64,000 bases of DNA, taken from the NCBI GenBank assembly GCA_021773635.1, contig JAJFJV010000011.1, positions 29,335-93,334 of the forward strand, given 5' to 3'. A program made the translations under genes and the position numbers. Below are positions 8,912 to 17,565 of this stretch, in pieces; within the stretch, counting starts at the first letter, position 1, and every line of letters begins with the position of its first letter. The notes beneath the pieces were generated by a model, which searched no databases, was not told the DNA's origin, and saw only the letters and a program-made list of their open reading frames with translations. Source of the DNA: Gammaproteobacteria bacterium (GTDB lineage Bacteria; Pseudomonadota; Gammaproteobacteria; HK1).

Positions 8912-9812
8912 GCACGTGGCAACTGAAACGGCCTCCGGTTACCACCAATTGTCCCCCGAGCTACAGTGGGCAGTATCCATGGATGCGCTGGTATCGGGAG
9001 TCCACTTTCCCCCTGCCATGACACCCGCCACCCTCGGTTATCGCAGCCTTGCGGTAAATCTCAGTGATATGGCCGCCATGGGCGCCAGGCCCCGGTGGCT
9101 AAACCTTGCCCTGACCTTGCCGAATCCCCACGATGATACCTGGTTGAATGACTTTTACCGGGGGCTCTCAGAGCTTGCCGACGCGCACGACACCATGCTC
9201 GATGCCACCCGGATACAACCCGGCCCACTCAGTGTGAGCATCGAGATCTGGGGCGAGGTACCCATCGGTGCCGCCTTGTGCCGTCGGGGGGCGCAGCCAG
9301 GTGATGGCATCTACGTCACTGGCACTCTGGGGGATGCGGGCCTGGCCATCCAGGTGATGGAGCGCGATCTGGAGCTCAATGCGGAGGATCTCGCCTGGGT
9401 GGAGCGTCGCTACAGCCATCCAACGCCGCGCGTTGCCGCCGGATTACAGCTACGGAATACCGCCTCTGCCGCCATCGATCTCTCTGACGGGCTGGTGGGA
9501 GATCTCGGCCACATCTTGGAAGCAAGTGCCGTGGGTGCCACGCTGGAGCTGGATGCCCTGCCCCTCTCTCCAGCCTGTCGCAACAGCCTCCCCCGGGAAC
9601 AGGCATGGAAGCTCGCCCTTGGCGCCGGGGATGATTATGAGCTTTGCTTTACTGCCCCGCCGGAGCAACGAACGCACATCGGGGAAGTGATGGACACCAT
9701 CAATTGTCCGGTTCATCACATCGGCAGGGTTGAGGCCAGATCAGGACTGCGTTGCCACAATGAAAGTGGCACACCCTTCACTTCTGGCCGGGCCTACCAA
9801 CACTTCAGCTGA
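8904..9812 (+). CDS. thiL: ThiL-type thiamine-monophosphate kinase, N-terminally truncated copy (ThiL-A)
   Basis: ThiL phosphorylates thiamine monophosphate to the diphosphate cofactor. This copy sits in the normal nusB-thiL-pgpA position but starts about 30 residues too late. From GTG 8904 (or 8916, 298 aa) it has 302 residues and no GIGDD ATP/Mg motif; the aligned residues read VATET. It keeps DALVSGVHF (27-35), NLSDMAAMGA (52-61), PGDGIYVTG (132-140), IDLSDGL (191-197) and GDDYEL (242-247), so the second half and the C-terminal domain look intact. The GGDTT motif is replaced without a gap by TRIQP (102-106) inside otherwise conserved flanks (GPLSV follows). The motifs missing here are those kept in the partner at 10945-11394. 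Alone it should not be a normal kinase. The start is uncertain because no clear Shine-Dalgarno is present; coupling to nusB is likely. Confidence 0.85.
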   Translation: MTRHVATETASGYHQLSPELQWAVSMDALVSGVHFPPAMTPATLGYRSLAVNLSDMAAMGARPRWLNLALTLPNPHDDTWLNDFYRGLSELADAHDTMLDATRIQPGPLSVSIEIWGEVPIGAALCRRGAQPGDGIYVTGTLGDAGLAIQVMERDLELNAEDLAWVERRYSHPTPRVAAGLQLRNTASAAIDLSDGLVGDLGHILEASAVGATLELDALPLSPACRNSLPREQAWKLALGAGDDYELCFTAPPEQRTHIGEVMDTINCPVHHIGRVEARSGLRCHNESGTPFTSGRAYQHFS

Positions 9813-10312
9813 TGAAGCAGCCCACTTTTCAATTGCTCCGTGAGCACCCGGCATATCTGATCGCCTGTGGTTTTGGCAGCGGCCTGGCGCCCCGTGCGCC
9901 CGGCACCGCAGGCACCCTGGTGGGAGTACTCATCTACCTCGCGCTGCGCCCCCTCCCCCTCTACCCCTATCTTGCTATTACCGCGTTAAGCATCATTGTG
10001 GGGGTCTGGCTTTGCGGCGTCACCGCTCGGCGCCTGGAAACCCACGATCATCCGGCCATAGTCTGGGACGAGATCGCAGGCTATCTCGTCACCATGTGTG
10101 CCGCGCCCGCCGGCTGGATCTGGCCAGTCATCGGTTTTGTCGCCTTTCGCGTCTTCGATATCCTTAAACCCTGGCCAATCTCACTGCTTGACCGGCGGGT
10201 CCCCGGGGGGCTCGGCATCATGCTGGACGATGTGCTGGCGGGTGCTCTGGCCTGGCTGGTGGTCCAGGGTGCGGCGCAGTGGCTGCAGAACGGTGCTCAT
10301 TTGCCGCTATAA
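9812..10312 (+). CDS. pgpA: Phosphatidylglycerophosphatase A
   Basis: Membrane phosphatase converting phosphatidylglycerol phosphate to phosphatidylglycerol. The 166 residues carry the family signature GFGSGLAPRAPGTAGTL near the N-terminus, the conserved DEIAGYLV acidic motif, and FDILKPWPI, with several hydrophobic membrane segments. The ATG overlaps the stop of the preceding thiL-type gene (ATGA), so it is translationally coupled. The neighbourhood nusB-thiL-pgpA is the standard gammaproteobacterial order. Confidence 0.95.
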   Translation: MKQPTFQLLREHPAYLIACGFGSGLAPRAPGTAGTLVGVLIYLALRPLPLYPYLAITALSIIVGVWLCGVTARRLETHDHPAIVWDEIAGYLVTMCAAPAGWIWPVIGFVAFRVFDILKPWPISLLDRRVPGGLGIMLDDVLAGALAWLVVQGAAQWLQNGAHLPL

Positions 10313-10347
10313 TCGGCACATACCAACGGGAAGCCCGCATTGTCACC

Positions 10348-10932
10348 ATGCCATCTCGCCTGCTACTGCTATTAGTGCTCCTGTCACCGCTCACCGCGGC
10401 CTGGGGCGATATCTACAAATACACCGATGCCAATGGCATCGTGCACCTCTCTGATCGCCCGCTGGGTCCCGGCTACCGGGCCATTGTGCGTACCTGGAAA
10501 GGCTGGGTTCCCAAGGGCATCCACTGGAGCCGCGCCAACCGCAAACGCTATACCCCGCTGATCGACCGTGCCGCCAGGCGCTACCGTATGGATAAGGCCC
10601 TGGTGCACGCCGTAGTTACGGCGGAATCGGCCTACGATGCCAAGGCTGTCTCCCGTGCGGGGGCGGTCGGGCTCATGCAACTCATGCCGGGAACTGCGAG
10701 TCGTTATGGGGTCAGTAATCGCAGAGACCCTGCGGCGAATCTTGACGGCGGGGTGCACTACCTGCGCGATCTGATCACACGCTTTCGCAACGTACGCCTT
10801 GCCCTGGCGGCCTATAACGCAGGCGAAAATGCAGTCGCCCGTTACGGTAATCAGATTCCCCCCTACCCCGAAACTCAGAATTATGTGCGCAAGGTGCTGG
10901 ATTATTATCGTAGCTACCGGCGCGCCTCGTAG
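10348..10932 (+). CDS. Lytic transglycosylase with DUF4124-like N-terminus
   Basis: Secreted muramidase-like enzyme that cleaves peptidoglycan to form 1,6-anhydromuramyl ends. The start at 10348 gives a signal peptide (SRLLLLLVLLSPLTAAWG). The next segment, DIYKYTDANGIVHLSDRP, is typical of DUF4124. The SLT domain follows from about residue 70: the catalytic Glu lies in VVTAESAYDAKAVS, then GLMQLMPGTASRYGV and LALAAYNAGENAVARYG, all canonical for family 1 transglycosylases. Total is 194 residues. It lies between the two thiL-type genes, separated from the second by 12 bases, so it is probably in the same transcript. Confidence 0.93.
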   Translation: MPSRLLLLLVLLSPLTAAWGDIYKYTDANGIVHLSDRPLGPGYRAIVRTWKGWVPKGIHWSRANRKRYTPLIDRAARRYRMDKALVHAVVTAESAYDAKAVSRAGAVGLMQLMPGTASRYGVSNRRDPAANLDGGVHYLRDLITRFRNVRLALAAYNAGENAVARYGNQIPPYPETQNYVRKVLDYYRSYRRAS

Positions 10933-10944
10933 ACGTAGCACTCC

Positions 10945-11394
10945 ATGCCACTCGAAGAATTTTCTCTCATCGACCGCTTTTTCAAGCGGCCCGCCGACAA
11001 TCATGATGGTGTTGTGGTGGGTATTGGAGATGATGCGGCGGTACTCCAGCCCCCTCCGGGTCAGGCAATGATCAGTGCAATCGCCTGCCAAAACAGCCCC
11101 GATCCCCGACTACAGGCAGTAGATGCCGCAGACTTCGCCACACAGCTCGTCACCGAGGGGAAAAAACAGCTTGTAGCCCGGAATGCCCGACCGGCCTGGG
11201 CCACCCTCGCCCTGTGCCTGCCAGCCGCCGATGAAGCCTGGCTGGATGCCTTCAGCACCCGGCTACTGCAAACCTGTGAGGAATGTGGGTTGCGTCTGGT
11301 GGGAGGTGATACCACCAGCGGCCCCCTGAATGCCGTGCTTGCCGTTCACGGCCTGGTCCCGGCGCGAAATAGCATCCCTGGCCGGGGCACTTGA
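10945..11394 (+). CDS. ThiL N-terminal-domain-only protein (ThiL-B)
   Basis: A 149-residue protein matching only the N-terminal domain of thiamine-monophosphate kinase. It begins like a normal ThiL (EEFSLIDRFF), keeps VGIGDDAAVL (25-34) and VGGDTTSGPL (119-128), and has well-conserved linkers (RPAWATLALCLP, DEAWLDAFSTRL). The two other N-domain motifs are replaced in place: STDxLVxGxHF is SAIACQNSPDP (43-53), and NLSDxAAMGA is EGKKQLVARNA (71-81). It stops at the point where the C-terminal domain should begin (VPARNSIPGRG). The missing motifs are those retained by ThiL-A. The TGA overlaps the TTG start of mutH, so the frame is embedded in an operon. No second thiL C-terminal half is found nearby in any frame. 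Confidence 0.82.
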   Translation: MPLEEFSLIDRFFKRPADNHDGVVVGIGDDAAVLQPPPGQAMISAIACQNSPDPRLQAVDAADFATQLVTEGKKQLVARNARPAWATLALCLPAADEAWLDAFSTRLLQTCEECGLRLVGGDTTSGPLNAVLAVHGLVPARNSIPGRGT

Positions 11395-12089
11395 GCAAGA
11401 TCGAAAGCCCCCCCTTTCCGGCCCCGCCCCCCAGGGACGAACATGAACTGATGGCCCGCACCCAGGCCATCGCTGGCCTCAGCCTAGGAGAGCTGGCGCA
11501 ACGCTATCAGCAAATCATACCCGGAGAAAACCGCCGCGCGAAAGGTTGGGCTGGACAATTTTTAGAGGGCGTCCTCGGGGCCACCGCCTCATCCCTGCCG
11601 GAACCGGATTTTCAGGCCATCGGGGTTGAGCTCAAGACCCTGCCCATCAGTCTGGAGGGCCAGCCACTGGAAAGCACCTATGTCTGCCCGGTTGCACTCT
11701 CCGGGGAGGACGGAGTGTGTTGGGAAGGCTCCTATCTGCGACGAAAAATGGCCCGGGTGCTGTGGCTCCCCATTGCTGGCCCGCGAGGTGCGCCGGTAAC
11801 CGAACGCCGTATTGCCACGCCGCTGCTTTGGTCGCCAAATGAAAGCGAGGAGGCCACACTAAAACAGGATTGGGAGGAGCTGATGGAACTCGTAACCCTT
11901 GGCCAAATCGACCAGATCACGGCCCATCACGGTGTCCACCTGCAGATCCGTCCCAAGGGGGCAAATGCCCGCAGCCTGCGCCGCGGTACTGGTACGGAGG
12001 GACAACCCACTTGGCTACTACCCCGGGGATTTTATCTGCGCACATCCTTCACCCGACAGATTCTGGAACGGGCTTATATCCTGCCCTGA
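11391..12089 (+). CDS. mutH: DNA mismatch repair endonuclease MutH
   Basis: Strand-discriminating endonuclease that nicks hemimethylated GATC after activation by MutS-MutL. The 232 residues align across their full length with E. coli MutH: RAKGWAGQFLE with a catalytic-region Glu, DFQAIGVELKTLP containing the D...ExK nuclease motif, RVLWLPI, PLLWSPNESEE, LQIRPKGANAR and LPRGFYLRTSFT. The TTG start at 11391 overlaps the stop of the thiL-B gene; a downstream ATG at 11451 would remove N-terminal helix sequence. MutH implies Dam methylation in this organism. Convergent with the small membrane protein gene, whose stop lies 2 bases away. Confidence 0.96.
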   Translation: MSKIESPPFPAPPPRDEHELMARTQAIAGLSLGELAQRYQQIIPGENRRAKGWAGQFLEGVLGATASSLPEPDFQAIGVELKTLPISLEGQPLESTYVCPVALSGEDGVCWEGSYLRRKMARVLWLPIAGPRGAPVTERRIATPLLWSPNESEEATLKQDWEELMELVTLGQIDQITAHHGVHLQIRPKGANARSLRRGTGTEGQPTWLLPRGFYLRTSFTRQILERAYILP

Positions 12090-12090
12090 C

Positions 12091-12282
12091 TCAAGCCAGA
12101 GCGATTAGTAACACCACAAACAAAACCACCAGGCCCAACGGAAATATCAAACCGCGCCAATCTTCAAAACTGCCCTTGGGGCTATGCTTGAGTGCCGCCT
12201 TGGTGCCCGGGCCAAACCATAGCAATACCACGAGCACCAGTACGCCCAACAACAGTATTTCCCAAATACCCATTATCATCAT
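12091..12282 (-). CDS. Small two-helix membrane protein
   Basis: Not recognised as a named family. The ATG at 12282 has AAGG suitably upstream. The 63 residues contain two hydrophobic helices (WEILLLGVLVLVVLLWFG and LIFPLGLVVLFVVLLIALA) separated by a polar loop with KAALKHSPKGSFEDW. It resembles the short conserved hypothetical membrane proteins seen in many Gammaproteobacteria. It is downstream of a terminator that isolates it from the PuuD-like gene and is convergent with mutH. The long upstream extension of the frame runs through that terminator and is rejected. Confidence 0.6.
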   Translation of the reverse strand: MMIMGIWEILLLGVLVLVVLLWFGPGTKAALKHSPKGSFEDWRGLIFPLGLVVLFVVLLIALA

Positions 12283-12353
12283 CTGCCTTAATGACGGCCG
12301 GGCTCCCGGCACCGGGAACGGGATATACCCGAGCCCTCCCACTTGGAAAAACC

Positions 12354-12385
12354 AAAAAAAAGCCGGCACGTGTGGCCGGCTTTTT
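12354..12385 (-). terminator. Rho-independent terminator after the PuuD-like gene
   Basis: Inverted repeat GCCGGC (12362-12367) / GCCGGC (12375-12380), extended by flanking A and T runs, with a 7-base loop. On the - strand it is followed by a run of Ts and stands 19 bases after the stop of the gene at 12404-13051. The T-run on the + strand would make it bidirectional. Confidence 0.85.
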
Positions 12386-12403
12386 CGCCCAAACAGGATT
12401 CAA

Positions 12404-13051
12404 CTAGATAAATTCAAGCACCCCGATGAAAACGGCGGTCAGTACCAGACTGCTGACGATTACACCGCGAACCGTAGTCATCGGACCCTGCTTGCCCATG
12501 ATGCCATTCAGCTCAAGTACCACCGCAATGACCAGCGCCACCCACATGGCGCCGGAACCGGCCGGGTGACCGTATCCACTCATTGAGCCGACAAAGTGGG
12601 GGCCTGCCAGCATGCAGAAGGCCATAGGACCTGAAAACAGGGTGTTGGTACGAGAGGCCAGCAGCGCCTTGCCACCCGCCGCCGGGCCATCACCCTCCGC
12701 CATTCCCAGAACAATCTGCTGATTGGGCCAGATGATCAACCAGACATTCAGAAACATCAGGGTACCGAGCGTAGCGCCGGTCACGATGTAGGGATTCAGG
12801 GCACCTCCACTGTGCAGGCCCCACAACAGGATGAGCCCGGTCAGGAAGGTAAACATCGCCCCCCAACGAAACCACCACAAAGCGGCAGGTGCCAATTTTT
12901 CCTTGGCGTCCGCCAATCCCTCGGGGGTCGCCGCCTTGAAATAGCCGCCCTGAATAAAGTTGAAGTAATACAACAAGCCAATCCAGGTAATTCCGAACAA
13001 CAAGTGACCCCAACGCGCCATCATGTTAAAAATGTCAATTATTTCCATCAT
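12404..13051 (-). CDS. PuuD-like integral membrane protein (urate hydroxylase membrane-domain family)
   Basis: A 215-residue polytopic membrane protein matching the membrane domain of bacterial PuuD (DUF989 type): MMARWGHLLFGITWIGLLYYFNF near the start, WWFRWGAMFTFLTGL, MFLNVWLIIWPNQQIV and FSGPMAFCMLAGPHF. In PuuD proper, this domain carries a C-terminal cytochrome c; here no CxxCH is present, so it is the short version common in Gammaproteobacteria. The histidines and tryptophans in the helices could bind haem. No purine-degradation genes are nearby, so a urate role is not supported. The start is preceded by AGGGGAGG. Function is unknown beyond membrane location. Confidence 0.72.
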   Translation of the reverse strand: MMEIIDIFNMMARWGHLLFGITWIGLLYYFNFIQGGYFKAATPEGLADAKEKLAPAALWWFRWGAMFTFLTGLILLWGLHSGGALNPYIVTGATLGTLMFLNVWLIIWPNQQIVLGMAEGDGPAAGGKALLASRTNTLFSGPMAFCMLAGPHFVGSMSGYGHPAGSGAMWVALVIAVVLELNGIMGKQGPMTTVRGVIVSSLVLTAVFIGVLEFI

Positions 13052-13172
13052 TTACCTCCCCTTAAGAACTGCGCCACACGGTATCGCCATCGCCGGGGAT
13101 AAGCAAACCCCGGCGGTAGAAGCTGATTACCCGGTGTGGATCTGGAAATTATTGAGTCTTCTTTTTTGCTCC

Positions 13173-14849
13173 CTATTCGTCGGTAACACATCCCTCTGAG
13201 GCGGTGCGCACAGTCTTTATGTACTTATAAAGCGTACCGCGGTCAGCCTTGTAGGGGGGCATCTGCCAGGCTGATTTTCGCCGGGCAAGCTCCTCATCAC
13301 TAACATCTACGCTGAGCTCACAATCGTGTGAGTCGATAGTGATTTGATCGCCGTCCTGAAGCAGGCCGACAGGGCCACCCTCCTGGGCCTCGGGCACGAC
13401 ATGTCCAATGATGAAGCCGTGGGATCCACCAGAAAAGCGGCCATCGGTGATGAGTGCCACGTCCTTGCCAAGACCCGCCCCCATAATAGCCGAGGTAGGA
13501 GTCAGCATTTCGGGCATACCCGGACCACCCTTGGGGCCCTCGTAACGAATGACAATGACGTCCCCCTTCCGGATTTTTTCCTCTTCCAGAGCGGCAAGCA
13601 TCGCCTCCTCGGAATCAAAGACCCGGGCCGGACCCACAAAGCGGGTGCCTTCCTTGCCGGTAATCTTGGCCACCGAACCGCCGGGGGCCAGATTGCCTTG
13701 CAGAATGCGTATGTGGCCAATCTCCTGGATGGGGTCCTCGATAGTCCGGATAACCTCCTGACCACTACTAAGTGGCGCTACCTCGGCCAGATTCTCCGCC
13801 AGACTCTTGCCGGTAACGGTCATGCACTCGCCATTCAGCAAACCCTTCTCCAGCAGATATTTCATCACCGCCGGTATGCCGCCTACGTTATGCAGATCCT
13901 CCATGACATAGCGGCCACTGGGCTTCAGATCAGCAATGAAAGGAATGCGGTCGCTGACAGACTGGAAGTCTTCAAGGCCCAGTTCAACGTCCACGGCCCG
14001 GGCCATGGCGATAAGGTGTAGCACTGCATTAGTGGAACCCCCCAGAGCCATCAGTACAACCAATGCATTCTCAAAGGCGGCACGGGTCATGATGTCGCGT
14101 GGCTTGAGATCAATTTCCAGCAGATGGCGAATTGCGGCCCCGGCCCGGAAACACTCGTCCAGTTTTTTAGGGTCGACGGCCGGAGTCGACGAACTGTAGG
14201 GCAGCGACATGCCCAGCGCCTCCACCGCCGATGCCATGGTGTTGGCGGTATACATACCGCCACAAGCTCCCGGCCCGGGGCACGAACACTGAACGATCTG
14301 CTGGCGTTCCTCCTCATCAATGGTACCGGCGAGATACTCACCGTAACTCTGGAAAGCAGAAACCACATCCAGCGGCCGGTCACCCAGGTAGCCCGGTTTG
14401 ATGGTACCGCCATAGACCATAATAGAGGGACGATTGAAGCGCCCCATGGCAATCACGCAACCGGGCATGTTCTTGTCACATCCGGGCAGGGAAATATTGG
14501 CGTCGTACCACTGCGCACAGGTTACGGTCTCGATGGAATCGGCAATCAGGTCCCGCGACTGGAGCGAATAGCTCATGCCTTCAGTACCCATGGAAATGCC
14601 GTCACTAACCCCGATGGTATTAAAACGCATCCCCACCAGCCCGGCCGCGACCACCCCCTCCTTGACCTTGGCGGCAAGATCGAGGAGATGCATATTGCAG
14701 CTATTCCCCTCATACCAAACACTGGAGATTCCGACCTGGGCTTTATCCATATCCTCGGTGGTCATACCCGTGGCATAGAGCATGGCCTGGGACGCGCCCT
14801 GAGCCTTGGGCTGGGTAATACGGGCGCTGATACGATTTAGTTTTGTCAT
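13173..14849 (-). CDS. ilvD: Dihydroxy-acid dehydratase
   Basis: Iron-sulfur dehydratase for the third common step of valine and isoleucine (and leucine) synthesis. The 558 residues are of the shorter IlvD/EDD class. The cluster ligands are visible: [19 protein letters not shown] and [18 protein letters not shown], with the C-terminal [19 protein letters not shown] segment. Probably co-transcribed downstream of yjbQ (55-base gap). No leader or attenuator peptide with Ile/Val/Leu codons is evident in that gap. Confidence 0.97.
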   Translation of the reverse strand: MTKLNRISARITQPKAQGASQAMLYATGMTTEDMDKAQVGISSVWYEGNSCNMHLLDLAAKVKEGVVAAGLVGMRFNTIGVSDGISMGTEGMSYSLQSRDLIADSIETVTCAQWYDANISLPGCDKNMPGCVIAMGRFNRPSIMVYGGTIKPGYLGDRPLDVVSAFQSYGEYLAGTIDEEERQQIVQCSCPGPGACGGMYTANTMASAVEALGMSLPYSSSTPAVDPKKLDECFRAGAAIRHLLEIDLKPRDIMTRAAFENALVVLMALGGSTNAVLHLIAMARAVDVELGLEDFQSVSDRIPFIADLKPSGRYVMEDLHNVGGIPAVMKYLLEKGLLNGECMTVTGKSLAENLAEVAPLSSGQEVIRTIEDPIQEIGHIRILQGNLAPGGSVAKITGKEGTRFVGPARVFDSEEAMLAALEEEKIRKGDVIVIRYEGPKGGPGMPEMLTPTSAIMGAGLGKDVALITDGRFSGGSHGFIIGHVVPEAQEGGPVGLLQDGDQITIDSHDCELSVDVSDEELARRKSAWQMPPYKADRGTLYKYIKTVRTASEGCVTDE

Positions 14850-14904
14850 GTTCAGATACCTGGTGAATCAGTGTTTTGATATTGGAATGGGACGAGAATA
14901 TTGG

Positions 14905-15312
14905 TCAGGAAGAGGCGAGCACCGTGCAGACGATCTTTCGCGCCGCACGCGGGCCATCAAATTCGCATAAAAATATATTTTGCCATGTTGAGAGGCCGGG
15001 CTTTCCCTCCACCACGGGCACGCTCTCGGACGGCCCCACCAACCCCGCTTTAAGATGGGCATCGCCATTACCGTCCTGGTGGTCGTGCAGCCAGACTCCA
15101 CGGGGGATCATTTGCTGTAACAACTGCACCACATCGGTCTGCACGCTCTCGTCCCAGTTCTCCTGGATCATTATCGCCGCGGTCGCACCCTGGACGTATA
15201 CAGACACGAGGCCATCGACGACCCCGCTATTCTGCACCACCGTACGTACTTCGTCGGTGATATCCACCAGTTCCTCGCGATGCTGCGTGCTAACGGTGAT
15301 GATCTCAGCCAT
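14905..15312 (-). CDS. yjbQ: YjbQ/UPF0047 family protein
   Basis: A 135-residue YjbQ (UPF0047) family protein. Members form trimers with a metal site and some complement thiamine-phosphate synthase (ThiE) loss, so they are annotated as secondary thiamine-phosphate synthases; the natural role is unresolved. The signature is the histidine-bearing HDHQDGNGDAHLKAGLVGPS segment followed by GKPGLSTWQNIFLCEFDGPR. It lies directly upstream of ilvD. In view of the abnormal thiL pair in this window the possible thiamine connection is noted, but proximity (about 3.5 kb) is the only link. Confidence 0.88.
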   Translation of the reverse strand: MAEIITVSTQHREELVDITDEVRTVVQNSGVVDGLVSVYVQGATAAIMIQENWDESVQTDVVQLLQQMIPRGVWLHDHQDGNGDAHLKAGLVGPSESVPVVEGKPGLSTWQNIFLCEFDGPRAARKIVCTVLASS

Positions 15313-15506
15313 ATGATTGACCTGCTGTCATTTCACGTCTTTGGGTGGATTCATCGCGCCTTCAATACGCGGAGTGGCAAGGGTCGCCAGCCCCCTTTTA
15401 TATGCAGCGCCGGGATGATACCAGACTCCCGGGCAGCTGGAGTTAGACGACAACTGTCACCGCGCTCCGGTATGCGCTTATTGGCGAGAAACAGTGAAGC
15501 TCCTTG

Positions 15507-15512
15507 TATAAT
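15507..15512 (+). promoter_or_regulatory. Candidate -10 element upstream of argA
   Basis: A perfect TATAAT lies 36 bases before the argA GTG start in the 235-base divergent interval between yjbQ and argA. No good -35 hexamer stands 16-18 bases upstream, so the assignment rests on the -10 alone. ArgR boxes could not be recognised. Confidence 0.35.
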
Positions 15513-15547
15513 GTCCATTCTGTTATTACTGAAAAGCGATTTGCACC

Positions 15548-16867
15548 GTGACTGATTCCCCCACACCATTGGAATGGTTCCGCAACTCCGTCCCCTATAT
15601 AAAGGCACATCAGGGGCGGGTTTTTGTGATCCAGTTTGGTGGCAAAGTCGTGGCAGACCGTGGATTCAAACATCTGATTCACGATATAGCGCTACTCGAT
15701 GCCCTGGGCGTGAAGCTGGTGCTGGTGCATGGTGCCGAGCCTCAGATTACGGCACGCCTGCCCGGCAAATCTGCCAAGCCCTCACCGCCCGACAAACCGC
15801 CCATTACCAACCGTGAAAGTCTTGAGTTGGTAAAGGAGGCCACCGGGCGTGTCCGCCTCGATATCGAAGCACTGCTCTCCACCGGGGTCACCAACTCCCC
15901 CATGGCAGGTGCACGCATTCGGGTAAGTGGTGGAAATTTCGTCACCGCACGCCCGTTAGGCGTACATGGAGGCACCGACTTTCAATACACAGGAGAGGTG
16001 CGTCGTATTGACGCGAAGGCCCTGCAAAAGCAGCTGGACGCACACACTATCGTACTTGTTTCCCCCCTGGGCTATTCCCCCACCGGTGAGATCTTTCGCC
16101 TGTCAGCGGCGGAAGTCGCCGCCGCTATTGCGGTGGAATTGAGCGCGGCAAAACTTATCTTCGTGGGCGACCCCGGCCCAATTGGTGATGATGGCGTGCT
16201 GGTGCGTGAAATGACCACTGCTGAAGGCAAGCGCTGGCTTGGAAAACATGCCGGGCAAACAAAAGAATACGGGCGCCTTATCGAGACCCTGTCACGCGCC
16301 GTAGATGCCTGTCAAAAGGGTGTGACGCGCAGCCACCTGCTCGACTGGACGGAAAATGGCGCCCTGCCCCGGGAACTCTTTACCCGCGACGGCGCAGGCA
16401 CCATGTTAAGTGCCAGCCCCTATGACACGAGCCGTGCAGCCACCATAGAAGATGTGGCCGGGATACTCGAACTTATCCGTCCCCTGGAAGAGGAAGGCAT
16501 CCTCGTACGCCGGCCCCGCGACAAAGTGGAAACGGATATAGAGCACTTTCTCATCATGGAAAGGGATGGCTCAATCATTGGTTGTGCGGCCCTGCATCCC
16601 TTTCCGGATGCCGCAGCAGTGGAACTCGCCTGTCTCTCGGTACACCCGGAATACCGCAATGAGGCCCGTGGCGAGCAGCTACTGAAAACTGCGGAAGACG
16701 AAGCCCGGGCGGCCGGAGCAAAGCAGATTTATGTGCTGACTACCCGTGCAATTCAGTGGTTCGAGGAACGGGGCTTTCGCCCGGTACAGCTGGACGATCT
16801 GCCGGTGGAGCGTCAGGCCCTGTACAACTACAAACGCAATTCCCACATCCTTGCCAAGAATCTTTAG
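15548..16867 (+). CDS. argA: N-acetylglutamate synthase (amino-acid N-acetyltransferase)
   Basis: First step of arginine synthesis by acetylation of glutamate, feedback-inhibited by arginine. The 439 residues carry an N-terminal amino-acid-kinase-like regulatory domain ([21 protein letters not shown]) and a C-terminal GNAT acetyltransferase domain from about residue 295 ([25 protein letters not shown]). This is the classical gammaproteobacterial ArgA layout. GTG at 15548 is the start. The stop overlaps the end of the convergent pyrF gene by 4 bases. Confidence 0.97.
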   Translation: MTDSPTPLEWFRNSVPYIKAHQGRVFVIQFGGKVVADRGFKHLIHDIALLDALGVKLVLVHGAEPQITARLPGKSAKPSPPDKPPITNRESLELVKEATGRVRLDIEALLSTGVTNSPMAGARIRVSGGNFVTARPLGVHGGTDFQYTGEVRRIDAKALQKQLDAHTIVLVSPLGYSPTGEIFRLSAAEVAAAIAVELSAAKLIFVGDPGPIGDDGVLVREMTTAEGKRWLGKHAGQTKEYGRLIETLSRAVDACQKGVTRSHLLDWTENGALPRELFTRDGAGTMLSASPYDTSRAATIEDVAGILELIRPLEEEGILVRRPRDKVETDIEHFLIMERDGSIIGCAALHPFPDAAAVELACLSVHPEYRNEARGEQLLKTAEDEARAAGAKQIYVLTTRAIQWFEERGFRPVQLDDLPVERQALYNYKRNSHILAKNL

Positions 16868-17565
16868 CTGACACCTGCCATCTCGGCCTCAATAGCCGCG
16901 AGTGCCTGTAACGGCTGCTCCGCCGCAGTCACGGGCCGACCCACCACCAGATAACTGGCGCCCGCCTGTATCGCATCGGCCGGCGACATCACCCGTTTTT
17001 GATCCGCCACCGCCGCACCTGATGGGCGAATACCCGGGGTGACCGTCAGAAACTCTGCTGGCAAGGTGGCGCGTAGCGGCGTGAGTTCCCGCGCCGAACA
17101 CACCACCCCATCCATGCCCGAATCATGCGCAAGCCGGGCCAGGCGCAACACCATTTGCTCGGGCACCAACGGGATGCCCACCTCATCAAGATCATCAGCA
17201 TCCAAGCTGGTAAGCACGGTCACGGCTATCAACAAAGGCGGGTTATGAAGCTGATCCAAGGCATTGCGCGCCGCGACCATCATCTTGCGACCACCAAGTG
17301 CATGGACATTCATCATCCAGACCCCAAGATCGGCCGCAGCGCGGCACGCCGCCGCGACTGTATTGGGAATATCGTGAAACTTGAGATCCAGAAAGACCTC
17401 AAAACCGCGATCTCCGAGGGCCTGAACAACGGCGGGCCCACCACGTGTGAACAACTCCTTGCCCACCTTCACCCGACAACGGCTTGGGTCCAGGCGATCA
17501 GCCATGGCGATCGCCCCATCAACCGAGGGAAAATCCAGGGCGACGATTAAATTTCGCTCATTCAT
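16864..17565 (-). CDS. pyrF: Orotidine 5'-phosphate decarboxylase
   Basis: Last step of UMP synthesis. The 233-residue TIM barrel shows LIVALDFPS at strand 1, [12 protein letters not shown], the catalytic [13 protein letters not shown] (D-x-K-x-x-D tetrad), and VTPGIRPSG near the phosphate site. The start overlaps the 3' end of lapB by 8 bases; lapA-lapB-pyrF is a conserved gammaproteobacterial order and indicates one transcript. Confidence 0.97.
   Translation of the reverse strand: MNERNLIVALDFPSVDGAIAMADRLDPSRCRVKVGKELFTRGGPAVVQALGDRGFEVFLDLKFHDIPNTVAAACRAAADLGVWMMNVHALGGRKMMVAARNALDQLHNPPLLIAVTVLTSLDADDLDEVGIPLVPEQMVLRLARLAHDSGMDGVVCSARELTPLRATLPAEFLTVTPGIRPSGAAVADQKRVMSPADAIQAGASYLVVGRPVTAAEQPLQALAAIEAEMAGVS

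Noticed and set aside
8904..11394. Simple frameshift or assembly error explaining the two thiL pieces
   Set aside because: The pieces overlap in alignment over the whole N-domain, are separated by two intact genes, and show substitutions in place, so they cannot be joined into one gene by correcting a frameshift.
11870..12586. 238-codon frame spanning the mutH end and the next two genes
   Set aside because: It crosses mutH in another frame, a small membrane gene, a terminator and the PuuD-like gene; Pro/Thr/Asn-rich nonsense composition.
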